DNA of 10,572 nt from Pseudomonadota bacterium (GTDB lineage: Bacteria; Pseudomonadota; Alphaproteobacteria; Acetobacterales; Acetobacteraceae): the NCBI GenBank assembly GCA_021785335.1, contig JAJYFW010000027.1, positions 1 to 10,572 on the forward strand, given 5' to 3'. Shown here piece by piece: positions 1-6,289 of the stretch. Each line of letters begins with the position of its first letter. Position 1 is the stretch's first letter. The notes below the pieces were generated by a model. That model saw nothing but the letters and a program-made list of their open reading frames with translations, was not told where the DNA came from and did no database searches. The position numbers and the translations under genes were made by a program.

Positions 1-75
1 CCCGACGGTGCGATTGCCCGTGATGTTTCCCGACATGGATCCCCCTGCCAAAGCGCCTTGCGGAGGCGGCCGATC

Positions 76-92
76 GAACGGCTCAGCCGTTC
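76..92. repeat. Short perfect hairpin downstream of the response regulator
   Basis: The arms GAACGGCT and AGCCGTTC are separated by a single base. The element lies 109 bases or more beyond the stop of the minus-strand regulator. No T-tract follows on either strand, so it is not a canonical intrinsic terminator. It could add to transcript end structure or be a protein site. The bases are seen directly; the role is unknown. Confidence 0.35.
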
Positions 93-142
93 ACGGCGGC
101 GCGCCTTCACCTTTTCATTCTGCGACCAGCGGAATATTCCAG

Positions 143-164
143 GCGTCACCCGTTTGGGTGACGC
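143..164 (-). terminator. Strong 9-bp hairpin after the response regulator, possible terminator
   Basis: The perfect arms GCGTCACCC and GGGTGACGC enclose a GTTT loop (AAAC when read on the minus strand). The hairpin begins 37 bases past the stop codon of the minus-strand regulator, a normal place for transcript end structure. There is no downstream U-tract; the minus strand continues CTGGAATATTCC, which contains the 10-base palindrome GGAATATTCC (131-140). It may therefore be a Rho-assisted end or 3' stabiliser rather than an intrinsic terminator. The same GGGTGACGC word recurs at 1102-1110 on the far side of the gene, so a protein-binding role is also possible. Confidence 0.4.
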
Positions 165-200
165 TCGCAAAATTAGCCCTGCACGGCTGCCCGTTCCCGG

Positions 201-965
201 CTAGAGCGCGAAAGCGGCAGCACCCGGATCGGCACCGCCGCGCGCCGCCGGCGGACCGGCATCGGGAAACATCGAGATCTCCAGGCGATAGCCCTTCATA
301 TCGCAATGGATCGCGAGTTGCGGGGCCTCGTCTCCCATCTGAAGCTTGCGCCGCAGCCGGTAGACATGCGTGGCAAGCGTGTGGGACTTCGCGTCTGGCG
401 CGTAACCCCAGACATTCCGCATCAGGAAGCCGTGGTCGACGCGCGCGCCCCTGGCGCGGTGCAACTGCCGCAGGACAGCGAGTTCCGTCTCCGTCAGGCG
501 GGCGCGGCGGTGTCCGCTCGGCCCGATCAGCATCCGCGTGCGCGCGTCGAGCCGAAACGGCCCGAGCTGGATATCGCTGTCCTCGCCGCTCGCGAAGCTG
601 CGCAGCTGCGCCCTGAGCCGTGCAATGAAAAGCGCCGGCCGAACCGGGTAGGCCACGACATCGTCCGCTCCGGCCTCCAGCGCGTCCACCACGGCGTCGT
701 CATCCATGGAGCTACCCGCAAGCAGCAACGGGACCCGCACCCTTTGCGCACGCAGGCGGGAGATCAGGGCGACGCCCCCCTCTCCGGGAAGATCCCGGGC
801 AATCACGGCGGCCGCGAAACGTTGCCACACGGCGAGTTTCCTGGCCGCTTCGGGCGCGCTTTGCGCCGCTTCCGTTTCCATTCCCGCTCCACGCAGGATG
901 GACACCAGGCCGCTGCGCCGATCGGCGACTGCCTCCACCACGAGGACACACTCACGTCCGTGCAT
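201..965 (-). CDS. OmpR/PhoB-type winged-helix transcriptional regulator with a degenerate receiver
   Basis: The 254-residue protein has the two-domain plan of a DNA-binding response regulator. Residues 1-122 are a receiver fold, with VLVVE near the start, LPGEGG at 59-64 and LEAGADD at 96-102. Residues 131-229 are an OmpR-type winged helix, with LTETELAVLRQL, NVWGY, THVYRLRRKL and the wing motif KGYRLE. Aligned without gaps to PhoB-like receivers, the phospho-acceptor Asp is Ala56, the switch Thr/Ser is Gly84, the conserved Lys is Tyr106, and one Asp of the acidic pair is Ala12. Phosphorylation in the usual way is therefore unlikely, while the DNA-binding half looks intact. A short Pro/Ala/Gly-rich tail (234-254) follows. 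The ATG at 965 is supported by a Shine-Dalgarno 5 bases upstream. No histidine kinase is adjacent. Family assignment is firm; target genes are unknown. Confidence 0.9.
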   Translation of the reverse strand: MHGRECVLVVEAVADRRSGLVSILRGAGMETEAAQSAPEAARKLAVWQRFAAAVIARDLPGEGGVALISRLRAQRVRVPLLLAGSSMDDDAVVDALEAGADDVVAYPVRPALFIARLRAQLRSFASGEDSDIQLGPFRLDARTRMLIGPSGHRRARLTETELAVLRQLHRARGARVDHGFLMRNVWGYAPDAKSHTLATHVYRLRRKLQMGDEAPQLAIHCDMKGYRLEISMFPDAGPPAARGGADPGAAAFAL

Positions 966-970
966 TCATT

Positions 971-977
971 CCTCCCC
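971..977 (-). promoter_or_regulatory. Ribosome binding site of the winged-helix regulator
   Basis: On the minus strand the bases GGGGAGG precede AATGA and then the ATG at 965. A second ATG four bases upstream of it is out of frame, so spacing and frame both choose the ATG that begins MHGREC. Confidence 0.7.
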
Positions 978-1104
978 TGTAAGGTCGGGCGCCGTGATGC
1001 TCGCCGCGTATCCGATAGCCCAGCCCTCGCAACTTTCGACACGATGGCCGGCAAGTGGCACCTCTCATAATCGCGCCTCCTGGCCGCCGCATCCCCCATT
1101 CGGG

Positions 1105-1133
1105 TGACGCGGGCACTTCCAGACCCCGCGTCA
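1105..1133. repeat. Inverted repeat TGACGCGGG-N11-CCCGCGTCA, candidate operator
   Basis: The perfect 9-base arms are separated by 11 bases, so the arm centres lie about two helical turns apart, a spacing compatible with a dimeric regulator. It sits about 140 bases upstream of the minus-strand regulator's start. The left arm is part of CGGGTGACGC, whose GGGTGACGC word also forms an arm of the hairpin at 143-164. OmpR-family regulators more often use direct repeats, so assignment to the neighbouring regulator is inference. Confidence 0.35.
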
Positions 1134-1317
1134 ACGGGCGGTTCGCGGTGGCGACCACCCGCGGGGTGCCGGGCGCACCGCGACAGCATCGACGCGCGGA
1201 TCGTCACTCACCGATCCATCCGCGCGGCTCCGGCACGATTGCAGCTCCAAATGGCCGTCGAAATCGGCAAGGCGACGGAAGAAGAACGAAACGGTAGCGA
1301 CGAAATCGCGGCAGTGC

Positions 1318-1340
1318 CGACAGGAGAAAACTGTCGACAG
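1318..1340. repeat. Overlapping CGACAG/CTGTCG palindromes
   Basis: CGACAG (1318-1323) pairs with CTGTCG (1331-1336) across GAGAAAA. The second arm also starts the perfect 10-base palindrome CTGTCGACAG (1331-1340). The two pairings compete, which could serve as adjacent operator half-sites or as a switchable RNA fold in the leader of the downstream gene. The pairing is seen; the role is inferred. Confidence 0.35.
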
Positions 1341-1371
1341 CGCGAGGAAAGTCCTCGGGAAGCATTCTCAA
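1341..1371. repeat. Palindromic direct repeat, copy 1
   Basis: CGAGGA-AAG-TCCTCG forms a 6-bp stem at 1343-1357. Together with its flank (GCATTCTCAAT follows) it resembles the element at 1421-1449, as an imperfect direct repeat 80 bases apart. It may be a paired regulatory site. Confidence 0.4.
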
Positions 1372-1379
1372 TGAGAGCG

Positions 1380-1414
1380 GAGCCGGAATGGCTCACTGGA
1401 AATTAATCTTTTTT
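1380..1414 (+). other. Small hairpin followed at a distance by the only T6 run noted
   Basis: GAGCC-GGAAT-GGCTC (1380-1394) is a 5-bp stem. After 14 further bases an AT-rich stretch reaches TTTTTT at 1409-1414. The T-run is too far from the stem for a standard intrinsic terminator, so attenuation is only a weak possibility. The AT-rich patch may instead be an UP-like or promoter-proximal element for the LuxR-type gene. Confidence 0.25.
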
Positions 1415-1420
1415 GATTCC

Positions 1421-1449
1421 CGCGAGGAAGCCTCGGCATCGTATCAAAT
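1421..1449. repeat. Palindromic direct repeat, copy 2
   Basis: CGAGG-AAG-CCTCG forms a 5-bp stem at 1423-1435 and is followed by GCATCGTATCAAAT. It matches the copy at 1341-1371 in both the stem and the downstream GCAT...TCAA(A)T, with small indels. It ends about 45 bases before the start codon of the LuxR-type gene. Confidence 0.4.
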
Positions 1450-1494
1450 TGGCATCCGACGCCCACTCACGCTGAACACGTCTGGCACGCATCC

Positions 1495-2658
1495 ATGACG
1501 GAACACGGCAGTTTCGACAAAATTGTCGAAAATTCAGTAATATCGTCGATCTATGATGCCGCCCTCGATGAAAAGCTCTGGGCGGCGGCATTGCGGGCGA
1601 TCCGCGAGGCCGTCGGCGCCGAAGTATCGGCGTTGTTCCACCGCGACATGACGACCGTAATGAAGCAGTGCGCCTTCGCTGCCTTCTCCGGATGGACGGC
1701 CGATCTGCTCGATGACTACAAGGAATACTACGGCAGCCTCGCCGGCAGGCGGCTGCCGATTGCGGCGCTGCGGCCGGGTCACGTCTTCGTCGATGACCGC
1801 GAGATGCGTTTCTCCGACATCGAGGGAAGCGAGATCTTCGAGGATTTCTACCGCGCCGCCGGGTTCGGGCACAGCATGGCAATGGTGCTGTTTGGCTCTC
1901 GCGAGCGCAGCGGCATACTCAGCGTCCATCGAAACCTTGCAGGCAGTGCATTCCCGGAACCGGACGTGGCCTTCTTCGAGCGCCTCACGCCGCACGTCAT
2001 CCGCGCCCTGCAACTGCACCGGCAACTGCGCCGCGCCGAGGTGCTGGCCGAAGGATTGGCTTTCACGCTCGACCATTTCCCGCTGCCCGTCCTTCTGGTC
2101 GACGATGAAAGAACCCTCCGGCACATGAACACGGCTGCCGCGGAGGTGCTTCGGCGCCCCGGCTGGCCGCTGCGCGTGACCGCGGGGCGTCTCGAAACCC
2201 GGCTGCCGCGTCATGACGCGCTGCTCCGCAGGGAACTGGCAAATGCCGCCTCGCTGGCCTGGGACCGCGGCGGCGCGGCCACCAGCATTCTCCGCCTGGA
2301 GATAGCGGGGGCCGAGGGAACCGTGGCGGTGATGGTGTCGCCCCTTCGGGACGGCGGGGCGATGGGAATGCCGGCGGAGCCGCTCACCGCCGTCTTCATG
2401 TCGGACCCGGCGCAATCCCTGCGCCTCGATGCCGAGATGCTGGCGCGGCAGTTCGGCATGACACCGGCCGAGGCCAGGATCGCGACATCCCTCGCCAAGG
2501 GTGAATCGCTGGACGAGGCGGCTTCCGCCCGCGGCATCTCCATCGAGACCGCCCGCACCCTGCTCAAGCGCGCCGCGGCCAAGGCGGAGGTCCGCACCCA
2601 GGGCCAGCTCATCGCCCGCGTTGCCCGCAGCCTCGCAACCCTGCGCTGGAGCAGGTGA
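1495..2658 (+). CDS. LuxR-type helix-turn-helix transcriptional regulator with PAS-like segment
   Basis: The 387-residue protein ends in a LuxR/NarL-like DNA-binding domain (about residues 316-383). That domain reads FGMTPAEARIATSLAKGESL, then EAASARGISIETARTLLKR, then KAEVRTQGQLIARV, the usual four-helix layout. The middle (about 190-245) resembles a PAS sensor strand-helix pattern, with LDHFPLPVLLVDDERTL and later HMNTAAAEVL. The N-terminal 180 residues look like a sensory region of uncharacterised type. There is no receiver, signal peptide or membrane segment, so it is probably a cytoplasmic one-component regulator of unknown ligand. The ATG at 1495 is the first ATG in an open frame but has no Shine-Dalgarno, so translation may be leaderless or weak. 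A perfect palindrome lies 17 bases inside the gene. It is divergent from the winged-helix regulator. Confidence 0.85.
   Translation: MTEHGSFDKIVENSVISSIYDAALDEKLWAAALRAIREAVGAEVSALFHRDMTTVMKQCAFAAFSGWTADLLDDYKEYYGSLAGRRLPIAALRPGHVFVDDREMRFSDIEGSEIFEDFYRAAGFGHSMAMVLFGSRERSGILSVHRNLAGSAFPEPDVAFFERLTPHVIRALQLHRQLRRAEVLAEGLAFTLDHFPLPVLLVDDERTLRHMNTAAAEVLRRPGWPLRVTAGRLETRLPRHDALLRRELANAASLAWDRGGAATSILRLEIAGAEGTVAVMVSPLRDGGAMGMPAEPLTAVFMSDPAQSLRLDAEMLARQFGMTPAEARIATSLAKGESLDEAASARGISIETARTLLKRAAAKAEVRTQGQLIARVARSLATLRWSR
1512..1531. promoter_or_regulatory. Perfect 20-base palindrome at the start of the LuxR-type gene, candidate operator
   Basis: TTTCGACAA and TTGTCGAAA flank a two-base AA spacer, within codons 6-13 of the gene. 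The bases are AT-richer than the surrounding coding sequence. Related words occur upstream: TTTCGACA at 1034-1041 and TGTCGACA at 1332-1339. Autoregulation by the encoded protein is an inference. Confidence 0.4.
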
Positions 2659-2680
2659 CGCGGCGGCTCCGCCACACCTG
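2652..2680 (+). terminator. Nested hairpin spanning the stop codon of the LuxR-type gene
   Basis: An outer 6-bp stem CAGGTG/CACCTG (2652-2657 with 2675-2680) encloses an inner 5-bp stem GGCGG/CCGCC (2662-2666 with 2669-2673). The TGA stop lies in and next to the outer stem. No T-tract follows. It probably protects or helps end the transcript; factor-independent termination is not supported. Confidence 0.35.
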
Positions 2681-2946
2681 TCGGCCCCTCCCGGCAGGCA
2701 GCTTGAATCAGACCGGCGCTACGTCGCGGAACTCCCGTAAACCACGCTGCCCCGAAAACGCTCCGCTCGGGAATTCACATTCGAGTCCGCAACGACCCCC
2801 CTTGCGTCCCTCACGGGTCCGTGATCTCATAACCCGCGAGGCTGATCGCCGGAGGTGACCGGTTTCAGCGGAAGATAAATAAACGTTGCTTGTCTAGTCA
2901 CGCAGTGTCGGTACGTGCCGGTACTCGCAGGTATAGGGGATACCGC
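2659..2946. other. Intergenic region upstream of the autotransporter
   Basis: No gene is seen here. Features: a small hairpin CACGG-GT-CCGTG at 2812-2823; a near-perfect Shine-Dalgarno GGAGGTGA at 2851-2858 with no usable start codon at the right distance; and an AT-rich patch GATAAATAAA at 2874-2883 that could hold a -10 element, though no good -35 partner was found. The frame of the autotransporter is open from 2833, but its third-position GC only rises clearly from about 2947. Confidence 0.45.
2935..2940 (+). promoter_or_regulatory. Shine-Dalgarno supporting a TTG start of the autotransporter at 2947
   Basis: AGGGGA is followed by six bases and then TTG. The upstream alternatives (TTG 2890, GTG 2905) have no comparable sequence in front of them. 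This site decides the start chosen here. Confidence 0.45.
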
Positions 2947-5900
2947 TTGGACCGCATTGCCGCGCCATCGCTGCGTACGCTGCTGCTTGCATCGGCGGCG
3001 GGTTTCGCAACCCTCGCCTCGGGCGGGGGCGCACGCGCAACCCCCATCGTCCCCAACAACGTCACGGTCTCGACCCAGCGGAGCGGCCTGACCACGCTGC
3101 TGCAGTTGCTCAACGGGCAGACTCTGACCGTCACCGGCACCGGCGGGCTGACGATCGGGTCCACTGCCGTCGGCTCGCAGCCCGCCGTGGGCGTCGGCGT
3201 CCCCGGAGTCGCCGCGATCCTCAACAGCGGCACCATCGCTTCGGATCAGACCGCCGCCGGCCTCGGCGCCGGCATCGAGATCGGCGGCGGCGCGTCGCTC
3301 GGCTCGATCATCAATAACGTCGGCGGCACCATCCGGGCGAGCGGCCCGACCGCCTCCGCGATCTGGAACGACGGCACGCTGAATGCGATCGCCAACGCGG
3401 GCCTCATCCTGGCCACCGGAACCAACGCAGCCGCGATCCGGAATAATTATCAATATATCGGCAGCATCTCCAACGCCGCTGGCGCTGTGATCGAGGCCAC
3501 CGGGAGCGGCGGCGTCGCCATCGAAAACACGGGTACCCTGCCCCCGATCTCAAACAGCGGCCTGATCCAGGCGACCGGCACCAGCGGTGTCGCGGTCTTG
3601 AACCAGGGTTACTCGTACAAGGGCAGCATCACGAACAATGTCGGTGGCGTCATCCGGGCGACCGGCGCCTCCGGCAAAGCCATCGAAAATGATGGCTCGC
3701 TCGGTGCGATCGTCAACGCTGGCTCCATCCTGGCCACCGCCCAGAACGGCGAGGCGATCTACGCGAACTACGGCTGGATCGGCAGCATCGCCAACGTCGC
3801 CGGCGGCCTCATCGCGGCCAACGGCGGCAACGCGATCGCCATCGATAACGGCTATGCCTGGATCGGCAGCATCACCAATGCCGCCGGCGCCGTCATCGAG
3901 GCAAATGGGGCCGGCGGCACCGCGATCGAGAACACGGGCACGGTGGGCGCGATCGCCAACCGCGGCCTGGTCCAGGCGACCGGCACCAATGGCGTCGCCA
4001 TCTCGAACCAGGGCTACAATTATATCGGCAGCCTGACGAACAGCGTCGGCGGCATCATCCAGGCCACCGGCAGCACCGGCATCGCCATCGAGAATGCCGG
4101 CACGCTGAACGCGCTAGCCAACGCCGGTCTGATCCAGGCCACGGGCAGCGACGGCATCGCCATCGACAACACCGTCAACTCCTATACCTGGGCCGGAACC
4201 ATCGACAACGCCGTCAGCGGCGTCATCCAGGCCACCGGTACCAACGGCATCGCGATTGAGAACGCCGAGACCCTCCAGTCCCTCGTCAACGCCGGCACCA
4301 TCCGCTCGTTGCTCGGCCCCGCCATCGTCAACGACCGCTCGATCGTCAACGGCATCACCAACGTGGCTGGCGGGCTCATCCAGGGCGGGCCGGCAAACGG
4401 GTCCGGCATCGCGATCGATTCCAGCGGTGCTGCCTTCCCGCTCTCGGTCCTCAATGCGGGCACCATCGTCGGCGCCATCAAGCAGAGCAGCTATGGCGAT
4501 ACGCTGACCGTCGCCGGCGGGGCCATCGTCGGCAATGTCGTCGGCAAGGCCGGTACTCACGGCGTGGCGGACTTCGCACTGGGCGCTGGCAGCTTCACCC
4601 TCGGCGGCAACATCCTCGGGGTGGACACGGTCAACGTCCTCTCGGGCCTGGTGGCCATGGCGCCCCGTGGCGGCGCGGTCTCGGGCGCGCAGGCGCTCAA
4701 CATCTCCCCCGGCGCCGCTGCCGCGATCGGCGGTACGGTCGGCGCGGCGCTCACCACCAACAACGGTGTGCTCGAGGCCACCACCGGCAGCGCCACGCTG
4801 CAAGGCAACTACGTTCAGGGCGCGGGCGGCGGCCTGAAGATCGACATAGGCGCCACGGGCCCCGCGGTGCTCACGATCACTGGCACCGGAACGATCACGC
4901 CTGGCCCAAAAAGCGTCCTCCTGCACTTCACCGGCCCCGCGAACTTGCCCGCGACCAGCACGATCCTCGTTGCACGGGGCGGCCTAACACTGACCAGCGG
5001 CACCACGCTGACCGCTGTCAGCGACAGTCCCAGTCCTTATTTCAGCACGCCGACCGTCACCGACCCGGTCGGCACGCTGACGCTGACCTTCGCCGTGCCC
5101 ACCCACACGGCGCTGCTGTCCTATGCCGCCGGTCTCTTCCCCGCAGGCTCGGCCTACCTCACGAGCGCGGCGGCGGCCTTCGCATCGCGCATCAACGCGC
5201 TGAGCGCCTCGTCCTTCACCGCCATCACCGACGCCATCGCCGCCCTGCCGCCCGACCAGCGTATCGCCTTCGCGCAGCAGATGGCGCCGCGCTCGGTTGC
5301 TTCCGCTGCGGCGGAACTGGCCAACGGCCTCGGCGCCAACACCGCGCTCGGCCATGCCATCTCCAGCCACCAGGCGGGGCTGCACACCCCAGACAGCCTC
5401 TTCGCCGGGCACGGCACCATGGTCTGGGCGCAGCCATTCGGCTCCACCGCCTATCAGTCCGCGCAGCAGGACTTCGGGGGCTTCGCCGCCAACACCTATG
5501 GCGCCGCGTTCGGGGCGGACACGCTGGTCTCGCCGGACCTGCGAATCGGCTTCGCCTTCGCCGCCGCCAACAGCAACATCAACTACACGGGCGGCGCGTC
5601 CGCCAGCGGCGACACGATCTCCACCGCTCAACTCGGCGTCTACGCCAGCTACGTGCACAATAACTTCTTTTTCGACGGCGCGCTCGCTGGTGGCTACGAT
5701 TGGTACACCAGCAAGCAGAACATGGCCTTCCTCGGCCAGCAGCACGGCTCCTACAGCGGCGCGCAGTTCGACGCCCAGGGGCGTGTCGGCTACGAAATGC
5801 CGTTCGGCGGCGCGACACTGACGCCGAGCGCATCGCTGCGCGAACTGCACATGAACTTCGGCAGTTACACCATGTCCGGTGGCTCCGGGCCGTCGGCGCA

Positions 5901-6237
5901 CGTCAACAGCATCTCGCTCGACCTGGTGCAGAGCCGGGTCGGCGCACGCCTCGCCTACACGCCTGCCAAGGTCGGCGCCTGGCTCCTGCGGCCGGAGGTG
6001 CACGCCTATTACCTGCACAACTTCAACACCTCGGGCGTCACCACCTCGGGCAGCTTCTCGAACGGCCTCGGCTTCGCGGTGGAGGCCCCGTCGCGCGACG
6101 CGAACCTTGGTAATATCGGCTTCGACGTGACAGCGAGCCGCGTCGGACCGCTCACGCTGGGCGCGAGCGCGTCCTACACCACCGGCAGGTCGACCAATAT
6201 CGGCACGTTCCTCCTCCACGTCGCAACCAAGTTCTGA
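2947..6237 (+). CDS. Classical autotransporter (type Va) with repetitive passenger and C-terminal beta-barrel
   Basis: From TTG 2947 the protein is 1096 residues. A signal peptide is clear: basic start, hydrophobic LLLASAAGFATLAS, and a likely cleavage after GARA about 31 residues in. The passenger (to about residue 825) is rich in G, A, N, T and I, with about 54-residue repeats of the pattern GSIxNxxGGxIxATGxxGxAIEN and NAGxIxATG, typical of a beta-helix. A helical linker follows (LPPDQRIAFAQQMAPRSVAS). The barrel of about 270 residues starts near VWAQPFG and ends HVATKF, with the terminal Phe needed for outer-membrane insertion. No protease or esterase catalytic motif is evident, so an adhesin or surface-structure role is inferred. 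The in-frame TTG at 2890 would add 19 residues; I prefer 2947 for its ribosome site and codon bias. A ligase gene starts 48 bases downstream with no terminator between. Confidence 0.88.
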   Translation: MDRIAAPSLRTLLLASAAGFATLASGGGARATPIVPNNVTVSTQRSGLTTLLQLLNGQTLTVTGTGGLTIGSTAVGSQPAVGVGVPGVAAILNSGTIASDQTAAGLGAGIEIGGGASLGSIINNVGGTIRASGPTASAIWNDGTLNAIANAGLILATGTNAAAIRNNYQYIGSISNAAGAVIEATGSGGVAIENTGTLPPISNSGLIQATGTSGVAVLNQGYSYKGSITNNVGGVIRATGASGKAIENDGSLGAIVNAGSILATAQNGEAIYANYGWIGSIANVAGGLIAANGGNAIAIDNGYAWIGSITNAAGAVIEANGAGGTAIENTGTVGAIANRGLVQATGTNGVAISNQGYNYIGSLTNSVGGIIQATGSTGIAIENAGTLNALANAGLIQATGSDGIAIDNTVNSYTWAGTIDNAVSGVIQATGTNGIAIENAETLQSLVNAGTIRSLLGPAIVNDRSIVNGITNVAGGLIQGGPANGSGIAIDSSGAAFPLSVLNAGTIVGAIKQSSYGDTLTVAGGAIVGNVVGKAGTHGVADFALGAGSFTLGGNILGVDTVNVLSGLVAMAPRGGAVSGAQALNISPGAAAAIGGTVGAALTTNNGVLEATTGSATLQGNYVQGAGGGLKIDIGATGPAVLTITGTGTITPGPKSVLLHFTGPANLPATSTILVARGGLTLTSGTTLTAVSDSPSPYFSTPTVTDPVGTLTLTFAVPTHTALLSYAAGLFPAGSAYLTSAAAAFASRINALSASSFTAITDAIAALPPDQRIAFAQQMAPRSVASAAAELANGLGANTALGHAISSHQAGLHTPDSLFAGHGTMVWAQPFGSTAYQSAQQDFGGFAANTYGAAFGADTLVSPDLRIGFAFAAANSNINYTGGASASGDTISTAQLGVYASYVHNNFFFDGALAGGYDWYTSKQNMAFLGQQHGSYSGAQFDAQGRVGYEMPFGGATLTPSASLRELHMNFGSYTMSGGSGPSAHVNSISLDLVQSRVGARLAYTPAKVGAWLLRPEVHAYYLHNFNTSGVTTSGSFSNGLGFAVEAPSRDANLGNIGFDVTASRVGPLTLGASASYTTGRSTNIGTFLLHVATKF
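3301..4350 (+). repeat. In-gene repeat array of the autotransporter passenger, period about 162 bp
   Basis: The recurring codons for G-S/T-(I/L)-x-N begin at 3301, 3460, 3622, 3781, 3865, 4027 and 4195. Spacings are 159, 162, 159, 84, 162 and 168 bases (53, 54, 53, 28, 54 and 56 residues). Each full unit has two half-units of about 27 residues, and most units end in an aromatic connector such as NYQYIGS, GYSYKGS, NYGWIGS, GYAWIGS or GYNYIGS. The fourth unit (3781-3864) has the start of one half joined to the end of the other, consistent with an internal deletion. Confidence 0.8.
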
Positions 6238-6241
6238 GCGC

Positions 6242-6289
6242 ATGAAGGATTGGCTGCCGCCCGCCGGCGGCGTAGGCGTGCGTCCATGA
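6242..6289 (+). other. Possible 15-codon leader ORF coupled to the ligase start
   Basis: ATG at 6242, four bases after the autotransporter stop, opens a frame reading MKDWLPPAGGVGVRP that ends at TGA 6287-6289. This overlaps the ligase ATG at 6286 as ATGA. A GC-rich stem GCCGCC/GGCGGC (6256-6261 with 6266-6271) lies inside it. No clear Shine-Dalgarno precedes either start. It could carry ribosomes from the autotransporter to the ligase by reinitiation, or be chance in GC-rich DNA. Confidence 0.25.

Larger units (their letters stand above)
966..1494. other. Divergent intergenic region between two regulators, rich in inverted repeats
   Basis: No convincing gene is present in these 529 bases: the short open frames lack ribosome sites and family-like sequence. 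The region must hold the promoters of the minus-strand winged-helix regulator and the plus-strand LuxR-type regulator. It contains at least five inverted repeats (listed separately), an AT-rich patch at 1398-1418 including six T's at 1409-1414, and no sigma-70 promoter strong enough to call. TTTCGACA at 1034-1041 matches an arm of the palindrome just inside the LuxR-type gene. Confidence 0.6.

Noticed and set aside
306..1070. Plus-strand open frame of 254 codons opposite the winged-helix regulator
   Set aside because: The minus-strand frame has a receiver and winged helix plus a good ribosome site. The opposite frame has an unstructured, Arg/Pro-rich composition and no family motif.
1055..1406. 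Short open frames of 80-100 codons in the divergent intergenic region
   Set aside because: They lack ribosome sites, coding-like hydrophobic patterns and family resemblance, and they overlap the palindrome cluster.
1380..1414. Intrinsic terminator or attenuator made by the GAGCC/GGCTC stem and the T6 run
   Set aside because: Fourteen bases separate the stem from the T-run, and the stem is only 5 bp, so the geometry is wrong for intrinsic termination. Kept only as a low-confidence feature.
1534..2415. Minus-strand open frame of 293 codons opposite the LuxR-type gene
   Set aside because: It is a shadow of the motif-bearing plus-strand gene, with no recognisable domain and no ribosome site.
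3301..4350. Regularly spaced repeats considered as a CRISPR or non-coding tandem array
   Set aside because: The period of about 162 bases, the degenerate nucleotide identity and the uninterrupted frame show these are protein repeats of the autotransporter passenger.
6250..6285. TTG start giving the ligase 12 extra residues
   Set aside because: The extension is an Ala/Arg run unlike the N-terminus of adenylate-forming enzymes, and the ATG at 6286 gives the expected beginning.
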